Counted from the first letter of the stretch, positions 17,422 through 27,336 are shown. The stretch is 52,336 nucleotides of DNA from JAAZGD01 sp034003765 (GCA_034003765.1 JAVEXZ010000015.1:1-52336), one strand, 5' to 3'. Program-made: numbers and translations. Notes: generated from the sequence alone by a model not told the origin.

Positions 17422-17459
17422 GATCTCAATTTATAGATTTTGTTGATATTATTGAGATC
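17422..17459. repeat. Inverted repeat downstream of ilvD
   Basis: GATCTCAAT (17422-17430) and ATTGAGATC (17451-17459) form a 9-bp stem with a 20-base AT-rich loop. No T run follows on either strand, so it is not a standard terminator, but it is the only stem that could end the ilv transcript here. Confidence 0.55.
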
Positions 17460-17533
17460 TAATAAGGGAGTACACATCCTACTAAATAGATTGCCTTTAC
17501 TAGATGGGCCTAATAAAAGAGCTCTCCATTGAC

Positions 17534-19195
17534 CTATTTCAAAACCGCCCCATTGGAAGCGTCTGTAACCATCTTTGCATAGCGACTAAGCCATCCCGTC
17601 TTAACTCTTGGCTCAGGACAAACAAAGGCTTTTCTTCTGGTTTCCATCTCTTCTTCCGATATGGCGGCATCCAGTTTTGCTCTAGGTATGTCAATAGTAA
17701 TTTGATCACCTTCTTTGATAAAGGCAATTTCACCCGCTTGAGCGGCTTCTGGGCTTACATGGCCTATGGCTGCCCCACGGCTAGCTCCACTAAAGCGTCC
17801 ATCAGTTATTAGGGCAACAGATTTATCCAATCCCATTCCCGCTAAGGCACTGGTTGGGTTAAGCATTTCCCTCATGCCTGGTCCACCCTTTGGCCCTTCA
17901 AATCTTATAACTACAACATCTCCTGGGTTAATATTTCCATTATAAATAGCCTCAATAGCCTCTTCTTCATCATCAAAGACTCTTGCCGGCCCGGTGTGAA
18001 TTAGCATCTCAGGAGCAACTGCACTACGTTTTACAACTGCACCATCTTTGGCAATATTCCCCCAAAGAATTGCAATTCCACCAGTCTCACTGTAAGGGTC
18101 TTCAATTGGTCTTATTACATCATGATTTTTTACCTTGGCAGTGGATATATTCTCTCCCACAGTTTTTCCTGTAACAGTAAGGGCATCTTTGTTGATATGA
18201 CCTTTCTTGTTCAGTTCTCCTAAAACTGCTTGGATTCCGCCCGCCGTATTAAGATCTTGGATATGGGTAGGCCCCACAGGAGCTAAATGACAAAGGTTAG
18301 GAACCTTGCCGCTAAACTCATTAAAGATCTCTAAGCTAAGGGGGCAACATCCTTCGTTTGCTATTGCCAGTAAATGAAGAACACTGTTGGTGGAACAGCC
18401 TAAAGCCATATCGCAAGCCAGGCCATTTTGCAAAGATCCTTCATTGATAATGTCCCTGGCCTTTATATCCTTTTCTATAAGGTGCATTATTGCCTCACCT
18501 GATTGTTTGGCCAATCTTATCCGGCCATTATGAACAGCGGGAATAGTTCCGTTTCCAGGAAGGGCAATACCTATTGCCTCACAAAGACAGTTCATGCTAT
18601 TGGCAGTATACATTCCTGCGCAAGATCCACAGCCAGGACAAACGCCCTGTTCATATTCTTCCATTTTGTCATCATCAATAAGACCCGCTTTTCTGGCTCC
18701 TACAGCTTCGAATATTTTAGAGAGGCTTACCTCTTCCCCATCAACTAAACCAGCAAGCATAGGCCCACCAGAGCACACCAAGGCAGGGATATTCATACGA
18801 ACTGCCGCCATAACCATACCAGGTACAATTTTGTCACAGCTTGGAACCAATACTACCCCATCTAGGCAATGTGCCATCACCATTGTTTCTACACTGTCTG
18901 CTATTAGTTCTCGGCTTGGTAGGCTGTACTTCATGCCTCCATGGCCCATAGCAATACCATCACAAACACCAATGGCTGGCATAAGAATTGGCGTACCCCC
19001 GGCCATTCTAACTCCTGCCATTACAGCATCTGCTACTTTTTCAAGATGGATATGGCCGGGAACAATCTCACTATAAGCGGAAATTACTCCTACTAAGGGT
19101 CTGTTTAGCTCTTCCTTGGTGTAACCCATAGCATAAAACAAACTTCTCATAGGGGCCCGTTCAATGCCTTGTGTTACCTGATCACTTCTTCGCAT
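17534..19195 (-). CDS. ilvD: Dihydroxy-acid dehydratase
   Basis: 553 residues. IlvD dehydrates 2,3-dihydroxy-isovalerate and its methylvalerate homologue to the 2-keto acids of valine and isoleucine; it needs an Fe-S cluster. Cluster cysteines are seen in VLVPSCDKIVPG, CPGCGSCAGMYTANSMNC and LGCSTNSVLHL. I chose ATG at 19195 (MRRSDQVTQG) because AGGGAG stands six bases before it; an in-frame GTG at 19219 would add eight residues. Last gene of ilvBNCD. Confidence 0.96.
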   Translation of the reverse strand: MRRSDQVTQGIERAPMRSLFYAMGYTKEELNRPLVGVISAYSEIVPGHIHLEKVADAVMAGVRMAGGTPILMPAIGVCDGIAMGHGGMKYSLPSRELIADSVETMVMAHCLDGVVLVPSCDKIVPGMVMAAVRMNIPALVCSGGPMLAGLVDGEEVSLSKIFEAVGARKAGLIDDDKMEEYEQGVCPGCGSCAGMYTANSMNCLCEAIGIALPGNGTIPAVHNGRIRLAKQSGEAIMHLIEKDIKARDIINEGSLQNGLACDMALGCSTNSVLHLLAIANEGCCPLSLEIFNEFSGKVPNLCHLAPVGPTHIQDLNTAGGIQAVLGELNKKGHINKDALTVTGKTVGENISTAKVKNHDVIRPIEDPYSETGGIAILWGNIAKDGAVVKRSAVAPEMLIHTGPARVFDDEEEAIEAIYNGNINPGDVVVIRFEGPKGGPGMREMLNPTSALAGMGLDKSVALITDGRFSGASRGAAIGHVSPEAAQAGEIAFIKEGDQITIDIPRAKLDAAISEEEMETRRKAFVCPEPRVKTGWLSRYAKMVTDASNGAVLK

Positions 19196-19232
19196 TCTTT
19201 TCTCCCTTTTTGCACTCACATCAATTTTGTAT

Positions 19233-20228
19233 TTATTTCTTGAGCCAGCTCATCATATCTCTAAGTTCTTTTCCGATCTTGCAAAGCAGGTGTGAAGCTT
19301 CTTTGCGTCTTGTTGCCAAGAATCTTGCTTGACCCCCTGCATTAAATTCCTGTATGAATTCTGTGGCAAATGTTCCATCTTGGATTTCACCAAGAATCTT
19401 CTTCATTTCTTTTCTGGTATCTTCAGTAATTATTCTGGTTCCACTACGGTAGTCTCCATATTCAGCCGTGTTGGAAATTGAATATCTCATCTGATCAAAA
19501 CCACCGCTATTAATCAGGTCAACAATTAGCTTCATTTCATGTACACATTCAAAATATGCCATTTCTGGTGCATATCCAGCTTCTACAAGGGTATCAAATC
19601 CAGCTTTCATTAACTCCGTCACCCCACCACATAAAACAGCCTGTTCTCCAAAGAGATCCGTCTCAGTTTCTTCTTTAAATGTAGTTTCTAGTATCCCAGC
19701 TCTTCCCGCACCGATACCAGATGCATAGGCAAGGGCAAAATCTTTAGCTTTTCCAGAATAATCTTGAAATACAGCTATAAGGCTTGGGACTCCTTTTCCT
19801 TCTAAATACTGGGTTCTTACAGTATGTCCAGGGCCCTTTGGAGCCACCATTATTACATCAATATTTTCTTCAGGTTGAATCTGGTGATAGTGGATATTAA
19901 AGCCGTGGGCAAACATTAATATATTGCCTTCTTTCATGTGTTTCGCAACCTGTGTGTTATATATTCGGCCTGCCGCTTCATCAGGAACCAGCATCATAAT
20001 AACATCCCCCACTTGAGCTGCTTCTTCAACATCCATAACCTTAAGGCCAGCCTCTTTTGCCTGGACAGCGGATTTAGAATCAGCCCTTAATCCTACGATT
20101 ACATTTACTCCACTCTCCTTAAGGTTCAATGCATGGGCATGCCCTTGACTTCCATATCCCATAATTGCCACGGTCTTGTTATCCAATAAACCCAAATTAC
20201 AGTCTACATCATAATATTTTTTAATCAT
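19233..20228 (-). CDS. ilvC: Ketol-acid reductoisomerase
   Basis: 331 residues, class I (short) KARI, which rearranges and reduces acetolactate with NAD(P)H. The Rossmann motif is GYGSQGHAHALNL; the catalytic acidic residues are in TDLFGEQAVLCGG and YFECVHEMKLIVDL; C-terminal SNTAEYGDY is typical. The cofactor loop GLRADSKS carries serine residues suited to the 2'-phosphate of NADPH. The start overlaps ilvN by eight bases. Confidence 0.97.
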   Translation of the reverse strand: MIKKYYDVDCNLGLLDNKTVAIMGYGSQGHAHALNLKESGVNVIVGLRADSKSAVQAKEAGLKVMDVEEAAQVGDVIMMLVPDEAAGRIYNTQVAKHMKEGNILMFAHGFNIHYHQIQPEENIDVIMVAPKGPGHTVRTQYLEGKGVPSLIAVFQDYSGKAKDFALAYASGIGAGRAGILETTFKEETETDLFGEQAVLCGGVTELMKAGFDTLVEAGYAPEMAYFECVHEMKLIVDLINSGGFDQMRYSISNTAEYGDYRSGTRIITEDTRKEMKKILGEIQDGTFATEFIQEFNAGGQARFLATRRKEASHLLCKIGKELRDMMSWLKK

Positions 20229-20763
20229 CTAATCCTAACTCCTTTTCTCCACCAATGTTTCCTTTTTCAATTCCAGTTACACCAGTCCTACTAACCTCAA
20301 TGATATCATAACAACTCATCATATTCATAAAGCCATCAAGCTTGTTGGGAGACCCAGTCAATTCTATTACCATACTACTTTTTGAAAGGTCTATTATTTT
20401 CGCCCTATAAATATCCACAATCTCACGAATGTGGGTTCGAGTTTCTTTTTCAGCCCCTACTTTAAGGAGCAAGAGTTCCCTATATAGGGTATTGTCCATA
20501 TTTAATACATAGGCATTTCGAACAACTTCCAACTTCTCAACCTGGGTGATGATCTGCCACAAAGCATTCTCATCATCTCCACTGACAACAGCAGTTATTC
20601 GAGTAATACCTGGTATATTTGTTTCTGATGCGGAAAGAGTATTAATATTGAAATTTCTTCTTCCAAACAAGCTGGAAATTCGAGCTACTACATTAGGTTG
20701 GTCATCAACCAACATAGTAATAACCTGCTTTTCCACTTTTATAGGTTTGGCTTTTTCTCTCAT
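20221..20763 (-). CDS. ilvN: Acetolactate synthase small (regulatory) subunit
   Basis: 180 residues with an N-terminal ACT domain (VITMLVDDQPNVVARISSLFGRR-type stretch, including FGRRNFNINTLS) and a C-terminal ACT-like half. It binds valine and imposes feedback inhibition on IlvB. Full family length. Lies 20 bases after ilvB and overlaps ilvC. Confidence 0.95.
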   Translation of the reverse strand: MREKAKPIKVEKQVITMLVDDQPNVVARISSLFGRRNFNINTLSASETNIPGITRITAVVSGDDENALWQIITQVEKLEVVRNAYVLNMDNTLYRELLLLKVGAEKETRTHIREIVDIYRAKIIDLSKSSMVIELTGSPNKLDGFMNMMSCYDIIEVSRTGVTGIEKGNIGGEKELGLDD

Positions 20764-20783
20764 TACTTTAATCCTTTCTTCTT

Positions 20784-22448
20784 TTAGTCCATTATAATAT
20801 CTGCCACTGTCCCTCCATTAGGAATCATGGGCAAAACCTTTTCGCAACGGTCGATGGCACAGTCAATCCAAACAGGACCCCTTGCTTGCAAGGCTTCCTT
20901 ATACACCCGCTCAAAATCCTTAATAGTGTCAACCCTATAACCTTTAGCACCAAAGCCCTGGGCTATCATAGCAAAATCCGTTTCTCTCTCTGGTACTGTT
21001 TGCGAATAACGACCCTCGTAAAAACTGTTTTGCCACTGATAAACCATGCCCAAAACACGATTATCAAAAATAATGCTTATAATAGGCAATTTATTGCTGA
21101 CGGCAGTGCAGGCTTCGTTCATGTTCATGTGGAATGACCCGTCTCCAGTGAGATGTATAACCCTTTTGTCAGGGTTTCCCATTTGAGCTCCAATAGCAGC
21201 CCCATATCCATAGCCCATAGTCCCAAGCCCTCCGCTCGTGAGGAATGCTTTGGTATTATAGTGCTGGACATATTGGGCAGCCCACATCTGATGTTGCCCT
21301 ACATCTGTTACATAAATAGTTTCTTTATCTGTGAGTTTGCAAATGGTATTTATTAGTTGGTCAGGACATAGATATCCATTTCCCTTGTCTGGCATGGCTA
21401 CTTTTCCTCTCCACTTGGAGATTCTTCCAGTCCACTCCTCTCTCCGTTTCTCTTCTACTAAAGGAAGGAGTCTTTGCAAGAAGTGTTTAACATCACTAAT
21501 TATGGCTACATCCACCTTAACATTTTTGTTGATTTCGCTTCTGTCTACATCTACTTGAACAATAGCTGCATCTTGAGCAAATTTTTCTGGATTTAAGGCA
21601 ACCCTATCGCTAAATCTGGTCCCAAGGGCTAAAACTAAATCCGCCTTATCTATGGTCTTGTTGGCAGCTACTGACCCATGCATACCAAGCATGCCAAGAT
21701 TCATAGGGTTCTCATGTCCTACAATTCCTGCTGCCATCATAGTATGTGTGGCTGGAATGTCTCCACGGTTTATTAGAGCAATAATCTCATCCGAGGCTCC
21801 TGATGCGGCGGCCCCTCCTCCAATATAAAGAGCAGGTCTTTCCGCCTCATTAATCATCCTAGCAACTTCTTCAATAACCTCTTGAGAGATGTTATTGGGT
21901 AGTTCTGGTATCTTGACAGGGCCTTTACTTTCATAGTCATAAAGGGCTGCTGTAACATCCTTAGTTATATCCACTAAAACAGGACCCTTCCTGCCTGAGT
22001 TGGCTATAAGAAAAGCCTGTCTTAAGGCTCCTTCTAAATCCTCTATTTTGCTGACTAGAAAATTATGTTTTGTTATGGACATGGTTATGCCCGTAATGTA
22101 TATTTCCTGAAATGCGTCTCGCCCAATCAATGTTGAGGGGGCATTGGCAGTAATAGCAACCATTGGGACACTGTCCATATAGGCAGTAGCTATTCCTGTT
22201 ACAAGATTGGTTGCTCCCGGTCCACTTGTGGCAAAAACAACTCCCGTCTTACCAGTAGATCTTGCATATCCGTCTGCGGCATGAGAAGCTCCCTGTTCAT
22301 GTGCAGTCAAAACATGGTGAATTTGTTCGCGGTATTTATAGAGGGCATCGTAAGTAAAAAGAGCTGCTCCACCAGGATATCCAAAAACGATATCAACACC
22401 TTGATCCAAAAGCACCTCCATTACAATATCAGCGCCAGTTATTTTCAT
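20784..22448 (-). CDS. ilvB: Acetolactate synthase large subunit
   Basis: 554 residues, a thiamine-diphosphate enzyme joining two pyruvates (or pyruvate and 2-oxobutyrate). Seen: FGYPGGAALFTYDAL and the catalytic Glu region TAHEQGASHAADGYAR near the N-terminus, and the TPP/Mg motif GDGSFHMNMNE at the C-terminus. First gene of ilvBNCD, about 30 bases behind its probable transcription start. Confidence 0.97.
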   Translation of the reverse strand: MKITGADIVMEVLLDQGVDIVFGYPGGAALFTYDALYKYREQIHHVLTAHEQGASHAADGYARSTGKTGVVFATSGPGATNLVTGIATAYMDSVPMVAITANAPSTLIGRDAFQEIYITGITMSITKHNFLVSKIEDLEGALRQAFLIANSGRKGPVLVDITKDVTAALYDYESKGPVKIPELPNNISQEVIEEVARMINEAERPALYIGGGAAASGASDEIIALINRGDIPATHTMMAAGIVGHENPMNLGMLGMHGSVAANKTIDKADLVLALGTRFSDRVALNPEKFAQDAAIVQVDVDRSEINKNVKVDVAIISDVKHFLQRLLPLVEEKRREEWTGRISKWRGKVAMPDKGNGYLCPDQLINTICKLTDKETIYVTDVGQHQMWAAQYVQHYNTKAFLTSGGLGTMGYGYGAAIGAQMGNPDKRVIHLTGDGSFHMNMNEACTAVSNKLPIISIIFDNRVLGMVYQWQNSFYEGRYSQTVPERETDFAMIAQGFGAKGYRVDTIKDFERVYKEALQARGPVWIDCAIDRCEKVLPMIPNGGTVADIIMD

Positions 22449-22483
22449 GAATATTATCCCCTTCCTTGCTAAATATATTGTTT

Positions 22484-22511
22484 ATTATATAGAACTAACA
22501 AATAAAGTCAA
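22484..22511 (-). promoter_or_regulatory. Sigma-A promoter of the ilvBNCD operon
   Basis: TTGACT (22506-22511) and TATAAT (22484-22489) on the minus strand, 16 bases apart. The predicted leader is only about 30 bases, too short for a T-box or a peptide attenuator. AT-rich sequence with two AATATTTG copies and a loose GAAAATA half-site lies just upstream, where CodY would be expected; this match is weak. Confidence 0.75.
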
Positions 22512-22565
22512 TATTTTTTGTGTATTTTCACAAATATTTAAGCAAATATTACATTTTTATGTTGT

Positions 22566-22604
22566 GAAACAAGAAAACGGCCTTTGGACCTAGGCCCAAG
22601 ACCG
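22566..22604 (-). terminator. Terminator of the EF-G-like gene
   Basis: A ten-pair stem with one mismatch, CGG...GG (22604 downward) with CC...CCG ending at 22578, has an 8-base loop and is followed on the minus strand by TTTTCTTGTTT. It isolates the upstream GTPase gene from the ilv promoter. Confidence 0.75.
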
Positions 22605-22695
22605 TCGTTTCTTAATATATATCAGGAAAACAATTCATAAGTTCTCCCGAAAAAGTATTCTCTTGTGCTAGGCTTTTATCTTCAAAGCTTGATTA

Positions 22696-24636
22696 TTAGG
22701 CCTCTTCTTCCGCCTTGTTTTCAGCAATAATCTTTTCAGCTAGGTGGGAAGGCACTTCTTCGTATCTTTCAAACCTCATTGTAAACCAACCTCTGGCCTG
22801 GGTCATGGAACGAAGGTTTACGGAATAGTCGAATAATTCTTGTTGAGGTGCTTCAGCCATTAGCTTTTGTTCTCCGCTAAGTTGTGGCTCCATGCCTAGT
22901 ATCTTGCCTCTTCTCTTATTCATATCACCCATAACATCCCCCATATACTCATCGGGGACAAATACTTCCAAGTACATTACAGGCTCTAGCAAGCAAGGTT
23001 TTGCTTCAGCAATTCCTTTTCGGAAGGCCAAAGCTGCTGCAAGTTTGAAAGCCATTTCATTAGAGTCTACATCATGGTAAGAACCATCGTATAATACAGC
23101 CTTCACATTTACAACCTTACACTGGGCCAAGGGTCCTCTATCAAGAGACTCTCTTAAACCTTTTTCAACTGCTGGTACATAGTTCTTGGGAACGGAACCA
23201 CCGAAAAGTTCTTCGCTGAATTCAAATTCTTCCTGGCTGGGAGAGAATCTAATGCGAACATCTCCGTACTGACCTGCACCACCTGATTGCTTTTTATGCT
23301 TACCTTGGACATCAGAAGTTCCTTTTATGGTTTCTCTGTATGCTATCTTTTGAGGTAATACATTTACTTCAACACCAAATTTATCCTTTAGCTTAGAGGT
23401 AATAATATTTAGTTGCTGCTCTCCCTGTCCACCCAAAAGTGTTTGATGTGTTTCGATATTTCTCTCCAGTACAAAGGAAGGATCTTCCTCCATTAACTTG
23501 TTGAGTCCAGATGAAACCTTCTCATCTTCTCCCTTTTCCTTGGGTTCCACTGCTATAAACAGTGATGGTTGTGGAAAATTGATTGGTGGGAACTCAACAA
23601 TGTCAGCCTTTGTGCAAAGTGTGTCTCCAGTTTGAGTCAGCTGCAATTTAGCCGCTGCTACAATGTCCCCAGCAACTACATCTCCAGCATCACCTTGATT
23701 CTTGCCTCTTAGGAAAAAAAGTGCTCCCATTTTTTCTGGCTTTTGGGTTCTGGGATTATATAACTCCGTGCCCTGATGAAAAACACCTGAGATAACCTTA
23801 ATCAAACTAATTTTACCAAGGAATGGATCTGCAATTGTCTTAAAGACAAATCCTGCAGGTTTTCCAGCAGGGTCGACCGCCACTTCAATATCCTCACCAT
23901 TTCCATTTTTCGCTGGATATGGAGCATGATGGCCAGGTTCTGGTACAAACTTGATTATAGAATCTAGGACTTCTTTGATCCCTTGGCCCTTATGAGAAGA
24001 TGTAACCAAAACTGGGGTTATATTACCTTCTTTGATTCCATTCATAAGTCCATTATTAAACTCCTCATCTGTGAATTCTTCACCTTCGAAGAACTTATCC
24101 ATAAGAGCTTCATCATTCTCTGCTATGGCTTCTTTTACAGCCTCTTGATCTTCAAGAGTAACTACAGAAGTCCCATATGTCTCTTTGAGGGCAGCTGTTA
24201 ATTCATCAATGTTTACATTTTCCTTATCGCTTTTTGTTATCACAAAAAACCTTGGCATATTGTTTTGCTTGCATAAGTTCCAAGCTTTTCCAGTACCAAC
24301 CTGAATGCCTGACGACGCATCAACTAAAATTAAGGCTGCTTCTACTGCTCGAAAAGCCGAATAGACTTCACCAACAAAATCGAAAAAGCCTGGAGTGTCA
24401 ATGAAATTAATCTTGGCTTTGTTGTACTCTACGGGAACCAAAGAAGCTCCAATAGTGTAACCCTTCTCAATCTCCATCTTGTCATAGTCAGAAACGGTAT
24501 TCCCGTCTTCAACTCTACCAAGTCTGTTAATTACTCCAGTATCCAATAAGGCTGCCTCCAAAAAAACAGTTTTTCCACAGCCTCCGTGCCCAAGCAATGC
24601 TACGTTTCTTATTGTTTTGCTATTATAGCCTTTCAT
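22696..24636 (-). CDS. Elongation factor G-like translational GTPase (EF-G2 type)
   Basis: 646 residues with EF-G domain order. GTPase motifs: G1 GHGGCGKT, G3 DTPGFFDF, G4 TKSD, G5 SSHKGQG; domain IV contains SGGAGQYGDVRIR and domain V MGDVMGDMNKRRGKILGM. It differs from canonical FusA (GHIDAGKT, NKMD) and belongs to the EF-G-like paralogue group found as a second copy in many Clostridia; its exact job is uncertain. I chose ATG at 24636 (MKGYNSKTIRN) with GGGAGGG upstream, not the longer start at 24675. Confidence 0.9.
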   Translation of the reverse strand: MKGYNSKTIRNVALLGHGGCGKTVFLEAALLDTGVINRLGRVEDGNTVSDYDKMEIEKGYTIGASLVPVEYNKAKINFIDTPGFFDFVGEVYSAFRAVEAALILVDASSGIQVGTGKAWNLCKQNNMPRFFVITKSDKENVNIDELTAALKETYGTSVVTLEDQEAVKEAIAENDEALMDKFFEGEEFTDEEFNNGLMNGIKEGNITPVLVTSSHKGQGIKEVLDSIIKFVPEPGHHAPYPAKNGNGEDIEVAVDPAGKPAGFVFKTIADPFLGKISLIKVISGVFHQGTELYNPRTQKPEKMGALFFLRGKNQGDAGDVVAGDIVAAAKLQLTQTGDTLCTKADIVEFPPINFPQPSLFIAVEPKEKGEDEKVSSGLNKLMEEDPSFVLERNIETHQTLLGGQGEQQLNIITSKLKDKFGVEVNVLPQKIAYRETIKGTSDVQGKHKKQSGGAGQYGDVRIRFSPSQEEFEFSEELFGGSVPKNYVPAVEKGLRESLDRGPLAQCKVVNVKAVLYDGSYHDVDSNEMAFKLAAALAFRKGIAEAKPCLLEPVMYLEVFVPDEYMGDVMGDMNKRRGKILGMEPQLSGEQKLMAEAPQQELFDYSVNLRSMTQARGWFTMRFERYEEVPSHLAEKIIAENKAEEEA

Positions 24637-24717
24637 AGTAAGCCCTCCCAAAAATATTTTTTTCACGGCGTACAACGCTTTTTATTATACCATTGTATGT
24701 TTTCATTGGCAATGTGA

Positions 24718-25239
24718 TTATTCCTTTGTGGCTAGGTCCTCCAAGGCCTCCTTTGCCTGTGGGGTAACTTTAAGTGGCAATGCATTGTCCATTTTTTTAA
24801 TAAATGGTGTCCTAGCCAATATAATTGTTACTGTAAGTGCTATCAAGGCTCGTCCAAGGGTTATTACTAGTACAGAAGCCCCAGCGACACCAAAAAGAAG
24901 CCCAGTTTCAATAACCCCATGGCAAAGAAACATGAATATTCCTACCAAAACCATATCTCTCTTTGACAAGGGGTTGGTTTTATTTAATTCAAGTAAAGTG
25001 CCTGCTCCGTAGCTTACACCCATTACAAATCCCACTAATAGGGGGAACATGGCGTTCTTTGACATCCCCATCAAACGACCAAAGCCTTCCATTTTTGAAG
25101 CAAGTTTTTCAATAATCCCGTAAGTCATGAGAATTTGAATAACAATCATCAGGGGGACCAAAACCTTTAAGAGGTTAAGCATGGTAGTCAAACTACCCGT
25201 AACCATCTCTCTCACAATAAAATCAAAAGATTCACTCAT
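24718..25239 (-). CDS. Nucleoside-recognition (Gate) domain membrane protein, second of pair
   Basis: About 173 residues, four or more membrane segments, with LVGFVMGVSYGAGTLLELNK and FMFLCHGVIETGLLFG characteristic of the Gate/SpmB-like fold. The ATG at 25239 (MSESFDF) shares one base with the upstream stop (TAATG) and has GGGAGGTG ahead; the longer TTG start at 25263 would read through that site. Members of this family work as two-protein transporters or in spore maturation; the substrate is unknown. Confidence 0.82.
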   Translation of the reverse strand: MSESFDFIVREMVTGSLTTMLNLLKVLVPLMIVIQILMTYGIIEKLASKMEGFGRLMGMSKNAMFPLLVGFVMGVSYGAGTLLELNKTNPLSKRDMVLVGIFMFLCHGVIETGLLFGVAGASVLVITLGRALIALTVTIILARTPFIKKMDNALPLKVTPQAKEALEDLATKE

Positions 25240-25673
25240 TATAGAAAAACACCTCCCACCCAACCAATTAGGAGCCCAATTAGGACAGCAAAAACTAGGC
25301 GAAATAAGGCGAAAGGTAGGGCTGGAAATCCGATTTTTTGAGCAATGGCACTTTCCACAGGAATGGAATGGAATGTCAGGGAAATCATGGCTATGGTAGT
25401 TATTCCTGCTGCAGTAAAGTCAAAGCCTCCCATTGCAGCTACCACCCCATACTCATCGGTGAAAACTCCAGTTATGATTGGCACTACCGCATCTCCAGGA
25501 AGCTTAAATAAACCCATTGTAGGGGTAAATAACTTTTGCAACCAAGGCATGACTGGAGAATATTTAATTAAAACTACAACTAAATAAACAGGAATCATTA
25601 TCTTCAAAAGAAAGACTCCTGTTTTAAGGCCTTTAATGGTGCCGTCTTTTATTGCTAGTAAAAACTTTTTCAT
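25239..25673 (-). CDS. Nucleoside-recognition (Gate) domain membrane protein, first of pair
   Basis: 144 residues, strongly hydrophobic, with LPGDAVVPIITGVFTDEYGV and TTIAMISLTFHSIPVE, matching the SpmA-like half of Gate-domain pairs. It lies 18 bases after asnS and is coupled to the next gene. I name the family but not a transported compound; it could be related to SpmA/SpmB, though true spm genes are usually near dacB. Confidence 0.82.
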   Translation of the reverse strand: MKKFLLAIKDGTIKGLKTGVFLLKIMIPVYLVVVLIKYSPVMPWLQKLFTPTMGLFKLPGDAVVPIITGVFTDEYGVVAAMGGFDFTAAGITTIAMISLTFHSIPVESAIAQKIGFPALPFALFRLVFAVLIGLLIGWVGGVFL

Positions 25674-25691
25674 AAAGCTCTTTATATCTCC

Positions 25692-27086
25692 TTAAAACTC
25701 TGCGGATTTTGGGGTTCTTGGGAATGGTAGTACATCTCTTATATTGCTAATACCCGTTATATACATAAGGATTCTCTCAAAGCCCAAGCCAAAGCCTGAG
25801 TGTTCCACACCACCATACTTTCGAATATCAAGGTACCACTTATAGTCCTCTGGGTTAATCCCCATCTCATTCATTTTATTTACAAGAACATCGTATCTCT
25901 CTTCTCTTTGAGATCCACCAATGATTTCTCCTACTCCAGGGACAAGTAGGTCGCAAGCCGCAACGGTTTTGCCATCATCATTCATTCTCATATAAAAAGC
26001 TTTTATGTCTTTGGGATAGTCTGTTACGAAAAGAGGTTTTTTAAAGACCTCTTCAGTCAAGTATCTCTCATGCTCCGTTTGGAGATCAATACCCCATTCC
26101 ACTGGGAACTGAAAGTCTTTGCCAGATTCTATTAGTATTTTTACAGCTTCTGTATACGTTATCTTTCCAAATTCTGCGTCAACAATACTCTTCAACCGGT
26201 CTTTTAAGCCTTTATCAACAAAATTGTTAAAGAAGTCCATTTCGTCTGGAGCATTATCTAATACATACTGAATTATATATTTTATTAGGCTTTCACCCAT
26301 CTCCATGTTAGCTTCAAGGTCAGCAAAAGCAATCTCTGGTTCTACCATCCAGAATTCAGAAGCATGCCTTGCAGTATTTGAATTTTCCGCCCTAAATGTT
26401 GGGCCAAATGTATATATTTTACGAAAAGCCAATGCAAAGGCTTCCCCTTCTAACTGGCCTGATACTGTGAGACTTGTCTCTTTACCGAAAAAATCTTCAC
26501 TGTAATCAACAGCTCCCCCCTCAGTAAGGGGAGGGTTTACAGGGTCCAAGGTGGTAATACGAAACATTTCCCCGGCCCCTTCACAGTCATTTCCCGTTAT
26601 AATGGGGGTGTGGACATAAACAAATCCGTTTTCTTGAAAATACTTATGGATTGCAAAGGATAGAATAGATCGTACCCTAAAGACCGCAGAAAAAGTATTG
26701 CTGCGTGGTCTTAGATGGGCTATCTCTCTTAGGAATTCCATTGAGTGACGTTTCTTTTGAAGAGGGTAGTCAGAATCCGCCCCCGCTTCCACAAAGATTT
26801 CTCGGGCATTTATTTCAAAAGCCTGTTTGGATTCAGGGGTCATTATCAAAGTGCCTTTAACCTTTAATGCTGCGGCAATGGGAACTTTTGATATCTCTTC
26901 AAAGTTTTCAACTATATCTTTTTCATAAACAATTTGAACCGACTTGAATGTAGTTCCATCGTTTAGCTCAATAAAGCCAAGACGATTTGAATCTCTATTG
27001 GTTCTAACCCACCCCCTAATAACAACATCCTCATCCAGGAATTCTTGGGGTCTGGCAAATAAGGTCTTTAGTTCAACTTCTTTCAT
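25692..27086 (-). CDS. asnS: Asparaginyl-tRNA synthetase
   Basis: 464 residues, class IIb: N-terminal OB fold binding the anticodon (VVIRGWVRTNRDSNRLGFIE), motif 2 TFRAENSNTARHASEFWMVE and motif 3 GFGLGFERILMYITGISNIR. The Asn-type C-terminus LPFPRTPKSAEF separates it from AspRS. I chose ATG at 27086 with AAGGAG seven bases upstream; the TTG just before it is a poorer start. Confidence 0.96.
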   Translation of the reverse strand: MKEVELKTLFARPQEFLDEDVVIRGWVRTNRDSNRLGFIELNDGTTFKSVQIVYEKDIVENFEEISKVPIAAALKVKGTLIMTPESKQAFEINAREIFVEAGADSDYPLQKKRHSMEFLREIAHLRPRSNTFSAVFRVRSILSFAIHKYFQENGFVYVHTPIITGNDCEGAGEMFRITTLDPVNPPLTEGGAVDYSEDFFGKETSLTVSGQLEGEAFALAFRKIYTFGPTFRAENSNTARHASEFWMVEPEIAFADLEANMEMGESLIKYIIQYVLDNAPDEMDFFNNFVDKGLKDRLKSIVDAEFGKITYTEAVKILIESGKDFQFPVEWGIDLQTEHERYLTEEVFKKPLFVTDYPKDIKAFYMRMNDDGKTVAACDLLVPGVGEIIGGSQREERYDVLVNKMNEMGINPEDYKWYLDIRKYGGVEHSGFGLGFERILMYITGISNIRDVLPFPRTPKSAEF

Positions 27087-27286
27087 CAACTGGCTCCTTC
27101 ATTGGTGATTTCAAATTCTATGTAGTAAATAGGTTTGTTTGTTTCAGCTCTATGCATTAAATGCCTATATGCCTTTTACATTATCTAATCTGTCCAGCAA
27201 TTGGTTATGTAAATACCTATCTTCCTCGAATTAAGTGTTTTTACGGTTCTTATCAGCTCTGTATATAAAATTGATTTATATATTGT

Positions 27287-27323
27287 TAGCTAATGGGATG
27301 TTTTGTAGCTAATGGGATGTTTT
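27287..27323. repeat. Short direct duplication after lysS
   Basis: TAGCTAATGGGATGTTTT occurs twice (27287-27304 and 27306-27323), a 19-bp period, in the 250-base lysS-asnS gap. The rest of that gap is AT-rich; I see no clear terminator or promoter in it. Confidence 0.8.
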
Positions 27324-27336
27324 CTCCATTTGATTC

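Noticed and set aside
22449..22620. T-box or attenuator of ilvB
   Set aside because: The hairpin at 22578-22604 lies upstream of the ilvB promoter and has the T run of a terminator for the EF-G-like gene; no T-box core is present.
22696..24636. Tet(M)-type ribosomal protection protein
   Set aside because: It shares the EF-G fold but its sequence and GHGGCGKT loop match the EF-G-like housekeeping paralogue; there is no mobile context.
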